Positions 63,728 to 64,000 of a DNA stretch of 64,000 nucleotides are shown piece after piece. The stretch comes from Stercorarius parasiticus (Eukaryota > Chordata > Aves > Charadriiformes > Stercorariidae). How positions within the stretch are numbered: position 1 is the first letter of the stretch; each line of letters opens with the position of its first letter. The position numbers and the translations under genes are program-made. Location: NCBI GenBank assembly GCA_013396915.1, contig VWZL01004368.1, positions 811,066-875,065 of the forward strand. Reading direction: 5' to 3'. The notes below the pieces were generated by a model. It worked only from the letters and a program-made list of their open reading frames with translations. It was not told the DNA's origin and made no database searches.

Positions 63728-64000
63728 AATGCTGGATTTCTGACCCCCATACCACCTGGCATTCACTATCTGGCAAAAGATGAAGTAAAAGTATCCTGCC
63801 TTATCGATTTTAAAGATAGTTACAGTAAACATCTTGTTCCACAAATATTTAGTCATGGAGGGCAACCAAACAAGTTGGGAAAGCATTGATTATACTGTAT
63901 AAACAGCACTTAACGATTCAAAATACAAACTACAAATGCCAACATGAAACGGATACAAACAATTCACTAGGAGTAACATTTCTTTCCCTAATCTAAGTGC

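Larger units (their letters stand above)
62641..64000 (-). other. Possible 3' UTR of a convergent gene, unproven
   Basis: In mammals the gene beyond the GREM2 3' end is FMN2, transcribed towards it. Here the - strand has an AATAAA at 62665-62670 in an AT-rich setting typical of a 3' UTR end. The ~1.3 kb to the window edge has no obvious interspersed repeat apart from a poly-T tract. No FMN2 coding segment is recognisable, and the 97-residue - frame at 63593-63886 passes through that tract and looks spurious. The idea rests on synteny and one hexamer. Confidence 0.2.

Noticed and set aside
63593..63886. 97-residue - frame considered as an FMN2 exon remnant
   Set aside because: Its Lys-rich run is just the poly-T tract read backwards. 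I could not match any part to the formin FH2 domain or tail, and no splice sites frame it.
1..64000. CRISPR arrays, tRNA or rRNA genes, operons, phage or defence systems
   Set aside because: Nothing of this kind was seen. The sequence is vertebrate genomic DNA with one multi-exon gene and degraded retroelements.

Overview
The window is vertebrate nuclear DNA, most likely from a bird. It has long AT-rich non-coding stretches, GT-AG gene structure, one CpG island, and several CR1 retrotransposon fragments whose 3' ends carry the avian-type 'ATTCTGTGATT' tail. A non-avian sauropsid (turtle or crocodilian) is a weaker alternative. I cannot name the species. There is no CRISPR array, operon, phage or bacterial content.

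Only one protein-coding gene can be supported: GREM2 (gremlin-2, also called PRDC), a secreted BMP antagonist, on the + strand. Its whole 168-residue coding sequence lies in one exon, from an ATG at 56030 to a TGA at 56536. A 3' splice site ends one base before the ATG. The promoter and non-coding first exon most likely lie in a CpG island at about 19.5-20.2 kb, whose core is a 335-base assembly gap (19876-20210). This implies one intron of roughly 36 kb. The 3' UTR runs about 2.4 kb to an AATAAA at 58874-58879.

Layout: 1 to about 19.5 kb is upstream intergenic sequence with a CR1 fragment (6.7 kb), an old CR1/L3-like fossil (9.9 kb) and a 26-bp tandem duplication (1.9 kb). From 19.5 to 20.2 kb is the CpG island with GC box, CCAAT box and a G-rich tract. 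From 20.2 to 56.0 kb is the GREM2 intron, with CR1 fragments, an old L3-like element, several MIR/CORE-SINE-like fossils, a striking 44-bp-arm inverted repeat (22.0 kb), a pair of about 90-bp direct repeats (39.7 and 40.0 kb), a 22-bp perfect palindrome (32.7 kb) and microsatellites. From 56.0 to 58.9 kb is the coding exon and 3' UTR. From 58.9 to 64 kb is downstream sequence with a larger CR1 copy that keeps a short stretch of broken ORF2. AATAAA signals on the - strand near 62.4 and 62.7 kb could mark the 3' end of a convergent neighbour; FMN2 lies convergent to GREM2 in mammals, but no FMN2 coding sequence is visible here.

I found no undescribed biological system. The observation most worth checking is the 22.0-kb inverted repeat. 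As RNA in the GREM2-sense direction it would pair at 43 of 44 positions, because two of its three DNA mismatches become G-U wobbles.
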